Shown here in pieces: positions 31,624 through 48,425 of a DNA stretch of 64,000 nt. The notes beneath the pieces are model-generated. The model was given only the letters and a program-made list of their open reading frames with translations, was not told the origin of the DNA and made no database searches. A program made the translations under genes and the position numbers. Positions within the stretch are counted from its first letter, which is position 1; every line of letters starts with the position of its first letter. The DNA lies in the NCBI GenBank assembly GCA_050249535.1, contig JBFWQI010000027.1:14227-78226 (forward strand), in the 5' to 3' direction. Source of the stretch: JADJXM01 sp937967285. Lineage in GTDB: Bacteria; Acidobacteriota; Blastocatellia; RBC074.

Positions 31624-31902
31624 ATGGCAAGATTCGACAGAGACAATGACGACAGGGGATCGAGGCCGGCCAGGACGGGTCGGTCGGGTGGCGGACGGCG
31701 TCGCCGGACATCGAGGCTGACGGCTGAGAAGATCGACTACATCGACTACAAGGACGTCAAGCTGCTGCAGGCCTTCATCGCCGAGAACGGCAAGATCATG
31801 CCGCGGCGTCTGACGGGCGTCACCGCGTGGCAGCAGAGGAAGCTGACCGAGGCGATCAAGCGCGCACGGAACATCGCGCTGCTGCCCTACACCAAATATT
31901 AA
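31624..31902 (+). CDS. rpsR: Ribosomal protein bS18
   Basis: A protein of 92 residues. The core IDYKDVKLLQAFIAENGKIMPRRLTG and WQQRKLTEAIKRARNIALLPY is unmistakable. The N-terminal extension is rich in Arg, Gly and Asp. AGGAGAGG lies upstream of the ATG. Confidence 0.96.
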   Translation: MARFDRDNDDRGSRPARTGRSGGGRRRRTSRLTAEKIDYIDYKDVKLLQAFIAENGKIMPRRLTGVTAWQQRKLTEAIKRARNIALLPYTKY

Positions 31903-31948
31903 GCTCGTCTTTGCTCCCGCGGGAGCGAAGTGAGAGGAGAGAAATATC

Positions 31949-32413
<465 letters not shown>

Positions 32414-32522
32414 TCGAGGCCGGCGAAGTCCGGCCGGAAAATTATTTCTTCTCTGGAATCAAGCCGATCCGGGGAGAAGCGCGCCGTTGTCTTGACGCGG
32501 TGTCGCGGTCGGTTAAGATGGA

Positions 32523-32568
32523 AGCGGAGTGATGAGCAATATCGCTCGTCACTCCGCTCTTTTTCTCT
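32523..32568 (+). terminator. Rho-independent terminator of the rpsF-rpsR-rplI operon
   Basis: A 15-base stem (AGCGGAGTGATGAGC with GCTCGTCACTCCGCT, one G-T pair), a six-base loop and then CTTTTTCTC. It covers an in-frame GTG and ATG at 32529-32534 and so argues that dnaB starts further downstream. Confidence 0.88.
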
Positions 32569-32600
32569 TCCGGATCATCATTCAGAACAAGACCCTGAGA

Positions 32601-33998
32601 ATGGAAAAGCAAGGCCTCCGAAAACAGACGCGCAAAATGGGGCAGGAAGACATCACGCTCGAGAAGGCTCTGCCGGGAAACATCGAGGCCGAGCGTCTGA
32701 TCCTGGGAGTGATCCTGCTCGACAACTCGACGATCAACCAGGTCATCGAGCGGCTCAAGCCGGAGGACTTTTTCCTTACATCGCATCAGCGCATCTTCGA
32801 GCGGATGATCGGGATCTACGAACAGGGGCGGGCGATCGATCCGGTGACGCTGCAGGAGGAGCTGCGTCGGGCGGGCGAGCTTGAGATCGTCGGCGGCCCG
32901 GCCTACATCGCATCGCTCTTCGACGGCGTCCCCAAATTCTCGAATCTCGAAAACTACACCGGGATCGTCAAAGGCAAGTCGACGCTGCGGCGACTGATCC
33001 GGGCCGCGCATCACATCATGGCCAAGGCGTTCGACGACGAGGACGAGCCGGAGGATGTGCTGGACGAGGCGGAGCGCGTCATCCTTTCGATCGCCGAGGA
33101 CCGGATCAAGCAGGGCTTCGTACACATTCGCGAAGTCGCCGAGAAGCAGCTCCATGTGATCGAGGAGATCGTCGGCCGCGAACAGCTGGTGACGGGCATT
33201 CCGACGGGGTTCCAGGAACTCGACTACATGACCTCCGGGATGCAGCGGGGCGATCTGGTGATCATCGCGGCCCGCCCGTCGATGGGGAAGACGGCTTTCA
33301 GCCTCAATATCGCGCAGAACGCGGCGCTTCACCGGCTGCATGACGGTCGCCGGGCGGTGGTCGGGGTCTTTTCGCTTGAAATGAGCAAGGAGCAGCTCGT
33401 CCAGCGTCTGATCTGTTCGCAGGCGAGGATCGACGCGCACCGGCTGCGGACGGGGATGCTCAACAAGGACGACTGGCGCCGGCTGGCGGTCGGTGTGGGA
33501 GAGCTCTCCGAGGCAAATATCTTTCTGGATGATACGCCGGGCATCACCGTACTGGAGATGCGCGCCAAGGCGCGCCGTCTGCGCAACGAACAGAAGGGGC
33601 TCGACCTGCTGATCGTCGATTACCTCCAGCTGATGAGCGGGCGCGGGCGCACCGAATCGCGCCAGCAGGAAGTGTCTCAGATATCCCGCGAACTGAAGAT
33701 ACTGGCCAAGGAGCTCGACGTGCCGCTGATCGCGCTCTCGCAGCTTTCGCGCGCGCCCGAGACGCGCACCGGGCAGCATCGCCCGCAGCTCTCCGACCTG
33801 CGCGAGTCGGGCTCGATCGAACAGGACGCCGACGTGGTCATGTTCATCTATCGCGAAGAGGTCTATAAACCTGAAACCGAGAATCAGAACATCGCCGAGA
33901 TCATCATCGGCAAGCAGCGAAACGGTCCGATCGGCACGGTCGAGCTGGTCTTCCTCAAACAACTGACGCGATTCGAGGACAAGTTCAGGGACAGTTGA
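32601..33998 (+). CDS. dnaB: Replicative DNA helicase DnaB
   Basis: A protein of 465 residues. The N-terminal domain begins near LPGNIEAERLILGVILLDNS; the RecA-like helicase domain has Walker A (AARPSMGKTAFSLNIA), Walker B (LLIVDYLQLMSG) and the arginine-finger region RESGSIEQDADVV. It unwinds DNA at the fork. The ATG at 32601 was chosen because upstream candidates lie inside a terminator hairpin; another ATG at 32637 is also possible. No intein interrupts it. It follows the ribosomal operon, a common order, and ends one base before alr. Confidence 0.95.
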   Translation: MEKQGLRKQTRKMGQEDITLEKALPGNIEAERLILGVILLDNSTINQVIERLKPEDFFLTSHQRIFERMIGIYEQGRAIDPVTLQEELRRAGELEIVGGPAYIASLFDGVPKFSNLENYTGIVKGKSTLRRLIRAAHHIMAKAFDDEDEPEDVLDEAERVILSIAEDRIKQGFVHIREVAEKQLHVIEEIVGREQLVTGIPTGFQELDYMTSGMQRGDLVIIAARPSMGKTAFSLNIAQNAALHRLHDGRRAVVGVFSLEMSKEQLVQRLICSQARIDAHRLRTGMLNKDDWRRLAVGVGELSEANIFLDDTPGITVLEMRAKARRLRNEQKGLDLLIVDYLQLMSGRGRTESRQQEVSQISRELKILAKELDVPLIALSQLSRAPETRTGQHRPQLSDLRESGSIEQDADVVMFIYREEVYKPETENQNIAEIIIGKQRNGPIGTVELVFLKQLTRFEDKFRDS

Positions 33999-33999
33999 G

Positions 34000-35133
34000 A
34001 TGAATCCTGACATTCCGCGGCGTCCGACCTGGGCCGAGATCTCGCTCCCGGCGCTGAAATCCAATTACAGGAAGCTCAAAAGCGCGCTCAGGCCGGGAAC
34101 GGGCCTCATGGCGGTAGTCAAGGCGGACGCATACGGCCACGGCGCCGCGGAGTGCGCGGCGGCGCTCGAATCTGAGGGCGCAGACTGGTTCGGGGTCGCG
34201 CTGATCGAGGAGGGCGTGGCGCTCAGGCGTTCCGGCATCCGCACGCCGATCTTCTGTCTCGGCGGATTCTGGAGCGGACAGGCCGATGTGGTGATCGCTC
34301 ACGATCTGACGCCGGCGATCTTCCGTTTCGATGCGGCGGAAGAGCTGAACGCACGAGCAGTCGCCGCCGGCGTCGTCCACCCTTTTCACCTGAAGGTCGA
34401 TACAGGGATGGGCAGGCTCGGAGTGCCTTTCGTCGATGTGGCGGATTTCGCACGCGAGCTCAAAAGATTCGCCGGGCTGAGAATGGATGGGCTGCTGACG
34501 CACTTCGCCGATGCGGACGGCGGAGATCCGGCCTACACGCGCGAGCAGGTGGTCAGATTCGAGGCTGCCGGAGAGATCCTGTCCGGGCTCGGGTTTTCGC
34601 CGAAATGGAAACATCTGGCCAACAGCGCGGGACTTCACGCATACCCCGAAGCTCACGGCAATCTGGCGCGAGCCGGCGCGACGCTCTACGGGCTGACACG
34701 CGATGTTCTTGCCCCGGGGAGCGACTCGCACGGCCTTTCGCCCGCCCTCTCGCTGCGATCGAGGGTCATCCAGCTCAAGACGGTTCCGGCGGGAACGCCC
34801 CTCGGTTACGGGCGGACCTTCGTTACGGCGCATGAGAGCCGGATCGGGACGATCCCGGCCGGATACGCCGACGGATTTCGGCGCGCCTTCTCGAACAACG
34901 GACAGGTCATCGTCCGCGGCGGGCTCGCCCCGGTCGTCGGACGCGTCAGCATGGACCTGACGATCATCAATCTGACCGGCATCGAAGGCGCGAGCCTCGG
35001 CGACGAAGTCACCCTGATCGGTGAGAACGGCGGCGTCGCACTGAGCGCAGAGGATCTGGCGGCGCGGATCGGTACTATCTCCTACGAGATCGTCACCGGC
35101 ATCTCGCCCCGCGTTCCGCGCATCTACATCTGA
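34000..35133 (+). CDS. alr: Alanine racemase
   Basis: A protein of 377 residues. The PLP lysine lies in MAVVKADAYGHG; KVDTGMGRLG, the HLANSAG segment and the C-terminal GRVSMDLT with the EVTLIGENGG strand complete the family set. It provides D-alanine for peptidoglycan. The ATG follows the dnaB stop by one base, so the two are probably translated from one mRNA. Confidence 0.95.
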   Translation: MNPDIPRRPTWAEISLPALKSNYRKLKSALRPGTGLMAVVKADAYGHGAAECAAALESEGADWFGVALIEEGVALRRSGIRTPIFCLGGFWSGQADVVIAHDLTPAIFRFDAAEELNARAVAAGVVHPFHLKVDTGMGRLGVPFVDVADFARELKRFAGLRMDGLLTHFADADGGDPAYTREQVVRFEAAGEILSGLGFSPKWKHLANSAGLHAYPEAHGNLARAGATLYGLTRDVLAPGSDSHGLSPALSLRSRVIQLKTVPAGTPLGYGRTFVTAHESRIGTIPAGYADGFRRAFSNNGQVIVRGGLAPVVGRVSMDLTIINLTGIEGASLGDEVTLIGENGGVALSAEDLAARIGTISYEIVTGISPRVPRIYI

Positions 35134-35226
35134 TCGAGGACTCCGGCTGACTTGACGATCCCGCCGGGTGATGTTTTTATGACGCTTCAACCGCATCCAA
35201 ACATACAAAATCGAGGAGACGATTAA

Positions 35227-35859
<633 letters not shown>

Positions 35860-35860
35860 A

Positions 35861-36056
35861 AATTTGTAACTGCTCAGCCTTGTTGCGAAAATAAATTAGA
35901 CGCCAAGATTGCCAAGATGGAATTAATGTTGGGATGGCTTATGTTTCCTCCATCCCGCCGCTCGAACATCGGTTAGACCCGGATCTTCATTGCCCGAATA
36001 ACCTTGGCCCTCTTGGCTGCCTGGCGTCTGATCTATTTTTCTCAAGGGCTGAGTAG
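35861..36056. repeat. TIR-bounded element with GACGCCAAGA arms, copy 2
   Basis: Starts AATTTGTAACTGCTCAGCC and ends CAAGGGCTGAGTAG. Inner arms ATTAGACGCCAAGATTGCC and GCCTGGCGTCTGAT. The centre (CTCGAACATCGGTTAGA, CCGGATCTTC) matches the copy at 21211-21409 with few changes. Begins two bases after the DUF1080 stop. Confidence 0.87.
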
Positions 36057-36083
36057 TTTCGAAGATTTAACCTGAAAAAGAGT

Positions 36084-36126
36084 AACGCCGGCGAGATTCG
36101 AATCCCGCCGGCGTTGCTCTTTTTTG
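36084..36126. terminator. Bidirectional rho-independent terminator
   Basis: A ten-base stem (AACGCCGGCG with CGCCGGCGTT) with T-runs on both strands (GCTCTTTTTTG on plus; ACTCTTTTTC on minus). It serves the convergent DUF1080 and coiled-coil genes. Confidence 0.9.
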
Positions 36127-36140
36127 TATCATCCGGTCGG

Positions 36141-36572
36141 TCAGCGGTTGCGGACGCCGAGGCCGGACTTGACCGCATCGAGCGACCGGGCTATTTCATC
36201 AAGTCGCTTATCCATCCGGTCCATTCGCTGCTCCATCCGGTCCATCCGCTGCTCCATCCGATCCATCCGCTCTTCCAGTCTGTCCATGCGTTTATCGAGC
36301 GTGGTCATTCTCTGGTCAACCATCTCGAACCTGGCGGTCATCTCGCGGCGCAGCGCATCTGTCTGAAAGACGCTGGTACCGATGAGAGTCGTGGCGACAG
36401 TTATCAGCATTGTGACGGTGAAGATGACGAACTGTCTCATCGTCTGGCGATCATTGCGCTCGCTGTTGTGACGGATGATCTCGATTTCGCCCTGAGTTCG
36501 GGCCAGGTTGATCCGCATCTCTTCGACCTTCTGCTGTAACTCCCGCATTTCGGGATTGACGGTTGCGTTCAT
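36141..36572 (-). CDS. Membrane-anchored coiled-coil protein
   Basis: A protein of 143 residues. A cytoplasmic helix (1-45, MRELQQKVEEMRINLARTQ) precedes one membrane segment (about 48-68, FVIFTVTMLITVATTLIG). After it comes a long coiled coil of repeated MDRMEQR/MDRLEER heptads. The heptads are encoded by near-exact 21-base repeats (36205-36290), so the coil has probably grown or shrunk by slippage. GGGGGT precedes the ATG. Such proteins often act as small scaffolds; the function here is unknown. Confidence 0.75.
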   Translation of the reverse strand: MNATVNPEMRELQQKVEEMRINLARTQGEIEIIRHNSERNDRQTMRQFVIFTVTMLITVATTLIGTSVFQTDALRREMTARFEMVDQRMTTLDKRMDRLEERMDRMEQRMDRMEQRMDRMDKRLDEIARSLDAVKSGLGVRNR

Positions 36573-36739
36573 GGAATACCCCCTGTGATATCGAATTAAG
36601 GGGTGACCGGTACGGATAGTATCACACTCTGCGGTTCGACTTCACCTCTCCGACAATCCGTCTGAACCTTCCCTTTTGAGCCGACATCGGTCAAAATCAC
36701 CCGCCACAGAGACGATCGTAATCGATAATCCGAAATAAT

Positions 36740-38149
36740 ATGACACAAGAGAAGACCCAACTGATTCGCGGCCTGAATCTGGCGGACACGATATCGCTCG
36801 TAGTCGGCACGATCATCGGCACAGGCATCTTTCTGAAGACCTCGGTCATGGCGCAGAACGTCGGGACGCCGGGGCTGGTGCTGGGAGCATGGCTGGCGGC
36901 GGGATTGCTCTCGCTGGCCGGTGCGCTGACATACGCCGAACTCGGGGTGCTGCTGCCGAGGGCCGGCGGCGAGTATGTCTACATGCGCAAGGCCTACGGC
37001 GATGCTCCGGCCTTCATGTACGGGTGGATGCGTTTCATTGTGGCGAGCAGCGGCTCGATCGCCAGCCTGGCGGTCGGATTTGCGATCTTCTTCACGTCGC
37101 TCTTCAGGATCAACGAGCCGTGGACGAGCAGAAACGTCAACCTGTTCGGGAGCGGCCTGGAGTGGCAGTTCGGATGGACGCAGGTGGTTGCCGTCGCCGT
37201 GATCCTGATCTTCACGGCGATCAACTGCGCCGGAGTGGCTTTCGGCGGGCGCGTCCAGTCGATTCTGACGCTGGCCAAGGTGCTCGGAATTTCGATCATC
37301 GTGGCAGGCGTTTTCATGTTCTCGAACGGTGCGGACTGGCAGTCGCTGGGCGCGGAACTGCGGACGCCGAACCTGACCGGGATTCAGGCGTTCGGAGCGG
37401 CAATGCTGGCGGCGCTCTGGGCGTACGACGGCTGGAACAACATGCCGATGGCCGCCGGAGAGGTGCAGAACCCGCATCGCAATGTTCCGATCGCACTGAT
37501 CGGCGGGATGATCATCATTCTGGCGATCTATCTGATGACCAATCTGGCCTATTTTCATGCGCTGCCGATCGGGGAGATTGCGGCCTCGAACGCCTCGGAT
37601 CCGGTGCCGACCAAGGCCGTTCGGGCGTTTCTGGGGCCGATCGCATCGAACTTCGTATCGCTGGCGATCATGATTTCGATCCTCGGAGCGCTCAACGGAT
37701 CGACTCTGACGGGCGCCCGTGTTCCGTTCGCCATGGCGCGGGACGGCCTCTTCTTCTCGAAGCTCGGAGCGCTCAGTCACGGAACGCATGTGCCCGTCTG
37801 GTCGCTCGTCATCCAGGGGCTCTGGGCGGCCATTCTGGCCATGCTCGGGACATTCGATCAGTTGACGAACTACGTCATCTTCGCCTCGTGGATCTTCTAC
37901 GGGATGACGACGGCGGCGGTCTTCATGCTGCGGCGCCGGATGCCGGACGCGCCGCGACCCTACAAGACTCTCGGCTATCCGATCATGCCGCTTGTCTTCG
38001 TGCTGGTCGCACTCTGGCTGCTCATCAACACGCTGCAGACCAATCCGGTCGAGGCTTTCACGGGGCTGATTGTGATTGCCCTCGGACTGCCGCTCTACTT
38101 CTATTTCCGGCGGCACAGCCGGGCCATGTCGGACGAGTCGGGTGACTGA
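36740..38149 (+). CDS. APC-family amino acid permease
   Basis: A protein of 469 residues with about 12 membrane helices. The first helix contains the substrate-binding loop VVGTIIGTGIFLKTS; LPRAGGEYVYMRKAYG and ALWAYDGWNNMPMAAGEVQNPHRNVP are conserved in the LAT/Mup-like branch. It should exchange or import amino acids across the inner membrane. The substrate cannot be stated. It stands alone between a minus-strand gene and the hydrolase gene. Confidence 0.9.
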   Translation: MTQEKTQLIRGLNLADTISLVVGTIIGTGIFLKTSVMAQNVGTPGLVLGAWLAAGLLSLAGALTYAELGVLLPRAGGEYVYMRKAYGDAPAFMYGWMRFIVASSGSIASLAVGFAIFFTSLFRINEPWTSRNVNLFGSGLEWQFGWTQVVAVAVILIFTAINCAGVAFGGRVQSILTLAKVLGISIIVAGVFMFSNGADWQSLGAELRTPNLTGIQAFGAAMLAALWAYDGWNNMPMAAGEVQNPHRNVPIALIGGMIIILAIYLMTNLAYFHALPIGEIAASNASDPVPTKAVRAFLGPIASNFVSLAIMISILGALNGSTLTGARVPFAMARDGLFFSKLGALSHGTHVPVWSLVIQGLWAAILAMLGTFDQLTNYVIFASWIFYGMTTAAVFMLRRRMPDAPRPYKTLGYPIMPLVFVLVALWLLINTLQTNPVEAFTGLIVIALGLPLYFYFRRHSRAMSDESGD

Positions 38150-38193
38150 TCGCGAAGCTGCCTGCCGGCGCGGTTCCTAACCAGGAGATTGTT

Positions 38194-39450
<1,257 letters not shown>

Positions 39451-39468
39451 TATTTCACATGAGGTTTC

Positions 39469-43944
<4,476 letters not shown>

Positions 43945-44216
43945 AGCCCTGTCTTATACCATGATCAGGCCCCATTTTCAGAATACATCCTGAAACCTTT
44001 TAAATACTTTGATCACTAACAAGGTGACGGTGAACGCTGGATAAGAGCTGGATTGGGTTCTTCTAATTGTTGTGGCGCCGTGATACGCGGCTGGATCGAA
44101 ATGATACGCCATGGTCCCCGATCGACCTGTTATCTAGTGAAAAACTGAGTATGGGATATAATCCGGTGATATCAGAACTTAGCACGACCACAGACAGGGA
44201 AGCACTGAGGAAGGCA

Positions 44217-44789
<573 letters not shown>

Positions 44790-44803
44790 GGTACGGAGGC
44801 TTT

Positions 44804-45580
44804 ATGAATATGAACTGCGAAATTTGTCGGGATGAGATGGATGACTATCTGTCCGGCGACCTGGACCGGGCGGCATCGGCGCGAGTCAGGACGCATCTCG
44901 AATCGTGCCCGGAATGCTCGATGGCACTGGATGAGCTGGAGCGCGAAAATCGTCTCTACGCTGAATTCTTCGATCAGACGGCGGTCGAGCCGGCGCCCGC
45001 GAGCTGGACGGCGATCCGTGATCGAATCAGGCAGGAGACTGTGAAGCCCTCCGTCTTTTCGGCGCTGGTGGCGTGGCTGACCCGGCCGGTGGTGCTGCAG
45101 CAGGCGGCATTCGCTCTCGTTCTGGTCGTTATTTCGGTCGCGACCACCCTCTATTTCGTCCGGCGGACTGACGAACGACCGCCGGTTGTGACGGACGTGG
45201 CGGTCGACAAGAAGCCGCAACCGGAGAAGGTCGCAGTCGAACCGACTCCGACGGCTACTCCGGAAATTGTACCGGCGCCGCGTCGGAGCGGGAGGAGACC
45301 GGTCTCTGAAAAGGACCTGCTGGCTGCCCAGGTCGAGCGCGCCGAAAAGGAATACCTGAGTGCGATCAGGCTGCTTGACCGTGCCATCGCCCGGCGCAGG
45401 GACGAGATCGATCCGGACGTTATGCGGCATTACGAAGCCAGCCTCGCCCTGATCGATCAGTCGATCGAATCGAGTCGGACGGCCTTCCGTGAGAACCGCA
45501 ACGATCTCAACGCGAGCAATTTCCTGATCGCCGCCTACAGCAGGAAGGTCGAACTGATGCAGGACATCGCCATGCGATAG
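44804..45580 (+). CDS. Membrane anti-sigma factor with zinc finger
   Basis: A protein of 258 residues. The N-terminal zinc-finger (CEICRDEMDDYLSGDLDRA, then RTHLESCPEC) binds the sigma factor; one membrane helix lies at about 98-117 (AAFALVLVVISVATTLYFV). The periplasmic part is proline-rich, then helical. GGAGG five bases before the ATG. It begins 14 bases after the sigma stop and probably holds the sigma factor inactive at the membrane until a signal arrives. Confidence 0.88.
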   Translation: MNMNCEICRDEMDDYLSGDLDRAASARVRTHLESCPECSMALDELERENRLYAEFFDQTAVEPAPASWTAIRDRIRQETVKPSVFSALVAWLTRPVVLQQAAFALVLVVISVATTLYFVRRTDERPPVVTDVAVDKKPQPEKVAVEPTPTATPEIVPAPRRSGRRPVSEKDLLAAQVERAEKEYLSAIRLLDRAIARRRDEIDPDVMRHYEASLALIDQSIESSRTAFRENRNDLNASNFLIAAYSRKVELMQDIAMR

Positions 45581-45616
45581 CGCAACGCGCCAGTTAAACA
45601 CTCACAATCAACGGAC

Positions 45617-46876
45617 ATGACAGTGAAGAACAGAAACAAAATCGGTTGCATCATCGGGCTGGCGATACTGCTGGCGGCATTTGCCGGCAACGGATTCGCG
45701 CAGGGCGGCGAGGGACGGGAATTTCATCAGAACTATCCGATCTCAGCCGGAGGAACGGTCAGTCTGACCGGCCTGGCGGGATCGATCCGGATCACCTCCT
45801 GGAACGAGAACCGCGTCAGTGTCGATGCCGTCAAGAATTCGCGTAGAGGCGGCGATCTGTCTGAAGTCAGGATCGAGGTCGTCGCCCAGCCGGACCGGAT
45901 CGAGATCAAAACGATCCGACCCGGTAATCGAAACGCCGGCGTCACCGTAGATTACGACTTGAAGGTGCCGGCGAACGTCAATCTGGCGATGATCAGGAGC
46001 GCCAGCGGCGACATCTCGATCACCGGGCCGGTCGCAAGCGTCGCGGCCAACACAGCAAGCGGAGAGATCAACGTCAGGAATGTGACGGGAGATGCAACTC
46101 TGACGACGGCGTCCGGACGGGCCTTGGCATCGGCTGTCGGCGGAGTGCTCCGGATTCAGACTGCCAGCGGAGACATCCAGGTGGACGATGCGCGGTCGCG
46201 GCTATTCGCTCAGGCCGCCAGCGGTTCGATCCGGGTCGGCAACGTTGCGGATGACGCCAACCTCAGCGCCGCGAGCGGCAGTATCTCAGTCGAGCGGGCG
46301 CGCGGCCGGGTGAGCGCGAAAGCAGTCAGCGGCTCAGTCAGCATCAGGGACGCCGGCGGCGACGTTCAGGCCGATTCGCTGAGCGACAGCATAACCGTCA
46401 CCGATGCAAAGGGCCTTGTCACCGCCTCAACGCTCAGCGGCAGCATTACACTGACCGGAATCGGCGACGGCGTGCGCGCCAAAGCCGTCTCCGGCAGAAT
46501 TCAGATCAGCCGGACCAGAGGACGAATCGACGCCAGGACGACCAGCGACGCGATCATCCTCAACGATGTCGAGAGCTCGGATATCTCCGCCAAAACAACC
46601 AGCGGAGAGGTCCGCTTCAGCGGGCCTGTCCAGCCCGGAGGAAGTTACAGCTTCGAGAGCTTCAGCGGAAATGTCGTTCTCACGCTTCCTGCCGCCTCCT
46701 CGTTCAACCTCTCGGCGAGAACCAGATCCGACCGCGTCCAGAGCGAATTCGACCTCAAGTCGAGCCCGGAACTCCCCGGCGGATCCCGCGGCACGATCTC
46801 GGCCGTCGTCGGCGATGGCGGGCCCGTGATCAATCTCGCCACCTTCTCGGGAAATATCTACCTTAAAAAGAAATAA
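45617..46876 (+). CDS. Secreted DUF4097 beta-solenoid protein
   Basis: A protein of 419 residues with a signal peptide (about 1-30, GNGFAQG). The body is a run of about 20-residue beta units with recurring ASGDI/ASGSI/TSGEV turns (for example RSASGDISITGP and AASGSISVERA), typical of DUF4097 adhesin-like domains. It follows the sigma/anti-sigma pair on the same strand and is probably their target or signal partner at the envelope. Confidence 0.88.
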   Translation: MTVKNRNKIGCIIGLAILLAAFAGNGFAQGGEGREFHQNYPISAGGTVSLTGLAGSIRITSWNENRVSVDAVKNSRRGGDLSEVRIEVVAQPDRIEIKTIRPGNRNAGVTVDYDLKVPANVNLAMIRSASGDISITGPVASVAANTASGEINVRNVTGDATLTTASGRALASAVGGVLRIQTASGDIQVDDARSRLFAQAASGSIRVGNVADDANLSAASGSISVERARGRVSAKAVSGSVSIRDAGGDVQADSLSDSITVTDAKGLVTASTLSGSITLTGIGDGVRAKAVSGRIQISRTRGRIDARTTSDAIILNDVESSDISAKTTSGEVRFSGPVQPGGSYSFESFSGNVVLTLPAASSFNLSARTRSDRVQSEFDLKSSPELPGGSRGTISAVVGDGGPVINLATFSGNIYLKKK

Positions 46877-47262
46877 TCGGAGAGGCCTTTATTTCAACGG
46901 GAGATCAGGAACTTTCAGCAGCCCATCTCGTAAGCATATGCAGTCGCGCGGAGCCCGATCTGCTATGAAAATGTCGAATATTGAACAATCGAATCCCGAA
47001 ACCGGACAGCCGCCGGCGGCGATTACCTGAGTTTCATCTGCAAATATCCTGAAATCATATAGTTGCGGCTGGACCGTCATGGTACGGCATTTGTATGGTT
47101 AATAATTGATTACTAAAATTTTGACAGTTTTTCCAGTTACTTGAAACGTATCGGAAAAGACATACGTCTAAAGAACTTACGACATAAAATCCGAATAGAG
47201 TGATCGACTGTAAAGATTCGGATATGAACATCAAGGCACCAGGAGAAAGAGGGAGGCTGTAA
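46877..47262. other. Intergenic region upstream of the degenerate activator gene
   Basis: No gene seen. The stretch is AT-richer than its flanks, consistent with a promoter region. A weak sigma-54-like sequence at 47080-47095 was considered and set aside. GGGAGG lies before the next ATG. Confidence 0.5.
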
Positions 47263-48273
47263 ATGTCTACGGAAGCGATGGGACAGAAGACGATCGAGAA
47301 ACCCATGCAGCCGCGGCCGGCGCTGTCGCTTGTCGGTGGCCCGCGGATCATGCCGCTTGATCAGTACGAGTGCTTCACGGGTGTGAGCACCAATGTCGCG
47401 GCGCTCAAGGAATTCATCAGCGTTCAGGCTTCTCAGCGGCAGCCGACTCTGCTGATCGGCGAAAGAGGTCTGCGGCAGGAACAGGTCGCAAGACTGCTTC
47501 ATCAGGCCAGCGAGTACTGGACTCAACCGTTCTTTTCCGTCAATGCGCATTCGCTCGACAGCGACTCGCTTCATTCTCTGCTCTTCGGAGAGCGCGGAAT
47601 GATCGAGTCATCCGAGAACGGCACGATCTATGTCAACGAACTGACCAGACTGCCGGCGCTGGTTCAGCAGCGTTTCGCCGCGCACATCGAAGAGCAGCGC
47701 TGGAAAGCGCACAGCGGCAGGCACACCGGCCCGCGCCTGATCTTCGCCACGGAATGGAATCCGTCGGATCTGCGAGCCGAAAACCGCATCGCTCACGGAC
47801 TGGTCGAACTGCTCAAACCGATGAGTTTCACGATCAGGCCGCTCAGGGAGCGCAGCGAGGACGTGCCCTATCTCGCCAATTTCCTGGCTGAGAGGGTCAC
47901 CAGGCGGCTTAAACGCGGCCCGCACGTCATCTCCAAGGCAGCGATGAAGATCCTTTCCGATTACCACTGGGAAGGCAACATCGACGAACTGGAAGCGGTG
48001 CTCGAAAGTTCTATCGCGGGCCTTCCGCCCCAGATGATCGACGAAACTCTGCTTCCGTCGAGGATTCGGTTCTCGACTCTCAAGGAGATCCCCTCCAGCG
48101 GCATCGATCTTCCGCAGATGATCGACGACTTCGAACGCAACCTGATCGAGACCGCGCTTCGCCAGACGGGCGGCAATCAGACCAAGGCTTCAGCAATGCT
48201 CGGGCTGCGCGTTCAGACTCTCAATATGAAACTCAAACGCTTCACCGAACAGGGGCGGGAAATCAAATTATAG
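47263..48273 (+). CDS. Sigma-54 activator-like AAA+ protein with degenerate ATPase motifs and Fis-type DNA-binding domain
   Basis: A protein of 336 residues. From about 36 to 255 it follows the AAA+ domain of NtrC-type activators, but key residues are lost: the Walker A position is GERGLRQE (66-73, Lys replaced by Gln72), Walker B is GTIYVNEL (Asp replaced by Asn125), and the GAFTGA loop that contacts sigma-54 is deleted between LLFGERG and SENG. The C-terminal helix-turn-helix (NLIETALRQTGGNQTKASAMLGL) is intact. It cannot be an ordinary sigma-54 activator. It may be a DNA-binding repressor, co-regulator or antagonist of a full-length relative. Confidence 0.85.
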   Translation: MSTEAMGQKTIEKPMQPRPALSLVGGPRIMPLDQYECFTGVSTNVAALKEFISVQASQRQPTLLIGERGLRQEQVARLLHQASEYWTQPFFSVNAHSLDSDSLHSLLFGERGMIESSENGTIYVNELTRLPALVQQRFAAHIEEQRWKAHSGRHTGPRLIFATEWNPSDLRAENRIAHGLVELLKPMSFTIRPLRERSEDVPYLANFLAERVTRRLKRGPHVISKAAMKILSDYHWEGNIDELEAVLESSIAGLPPQMIDETLLPSRIRFSTLKEIPSSGIDLPQMIDDFERNLIETALRQTGGNQTKASAMLGLRVQTLNMKLKRFTEQGREIKL

Positions 48274-48425
48274 TAGGCGGTAGTTAGTAGGCAGTAAGCA
48301 GTAGGCGGTAGTCAGTAGAAAGCCTTGCAATTGCGGTGTGCGCGATAGTTCCCTTTTTTTACCATCAACTGCCTACTCACTACTGCCTACCGCCTACTAA
48401 CTACTGACTACCGCCTACTGCCTTC
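48269..48425. repeat. Heptamer-arm element, GTAGGCA/GTAGTTA type
   Basis: Left arm (48271-48323) of TAGTAGGCGG, TAGTTAG and TAGGCAG units; right arm (48367-48422) complementary. The 45-base spacer lacks the 19-base core. It lies exactly between two convergent genes and provides both TAG stop codons (48271-48273 on plus, 48415-48417 on minus). Confidence 0.87.

Noticed and set aside
47080..47095. Sigma-54-like promoter (TGGTACGGCATTTGTA) upstream of the degenerate activator
   Set aside because: The -24 has GGTAC instead of GGCAC and the -12 has GT instead of the almost invariant GC; too weak without rpoN evidence.
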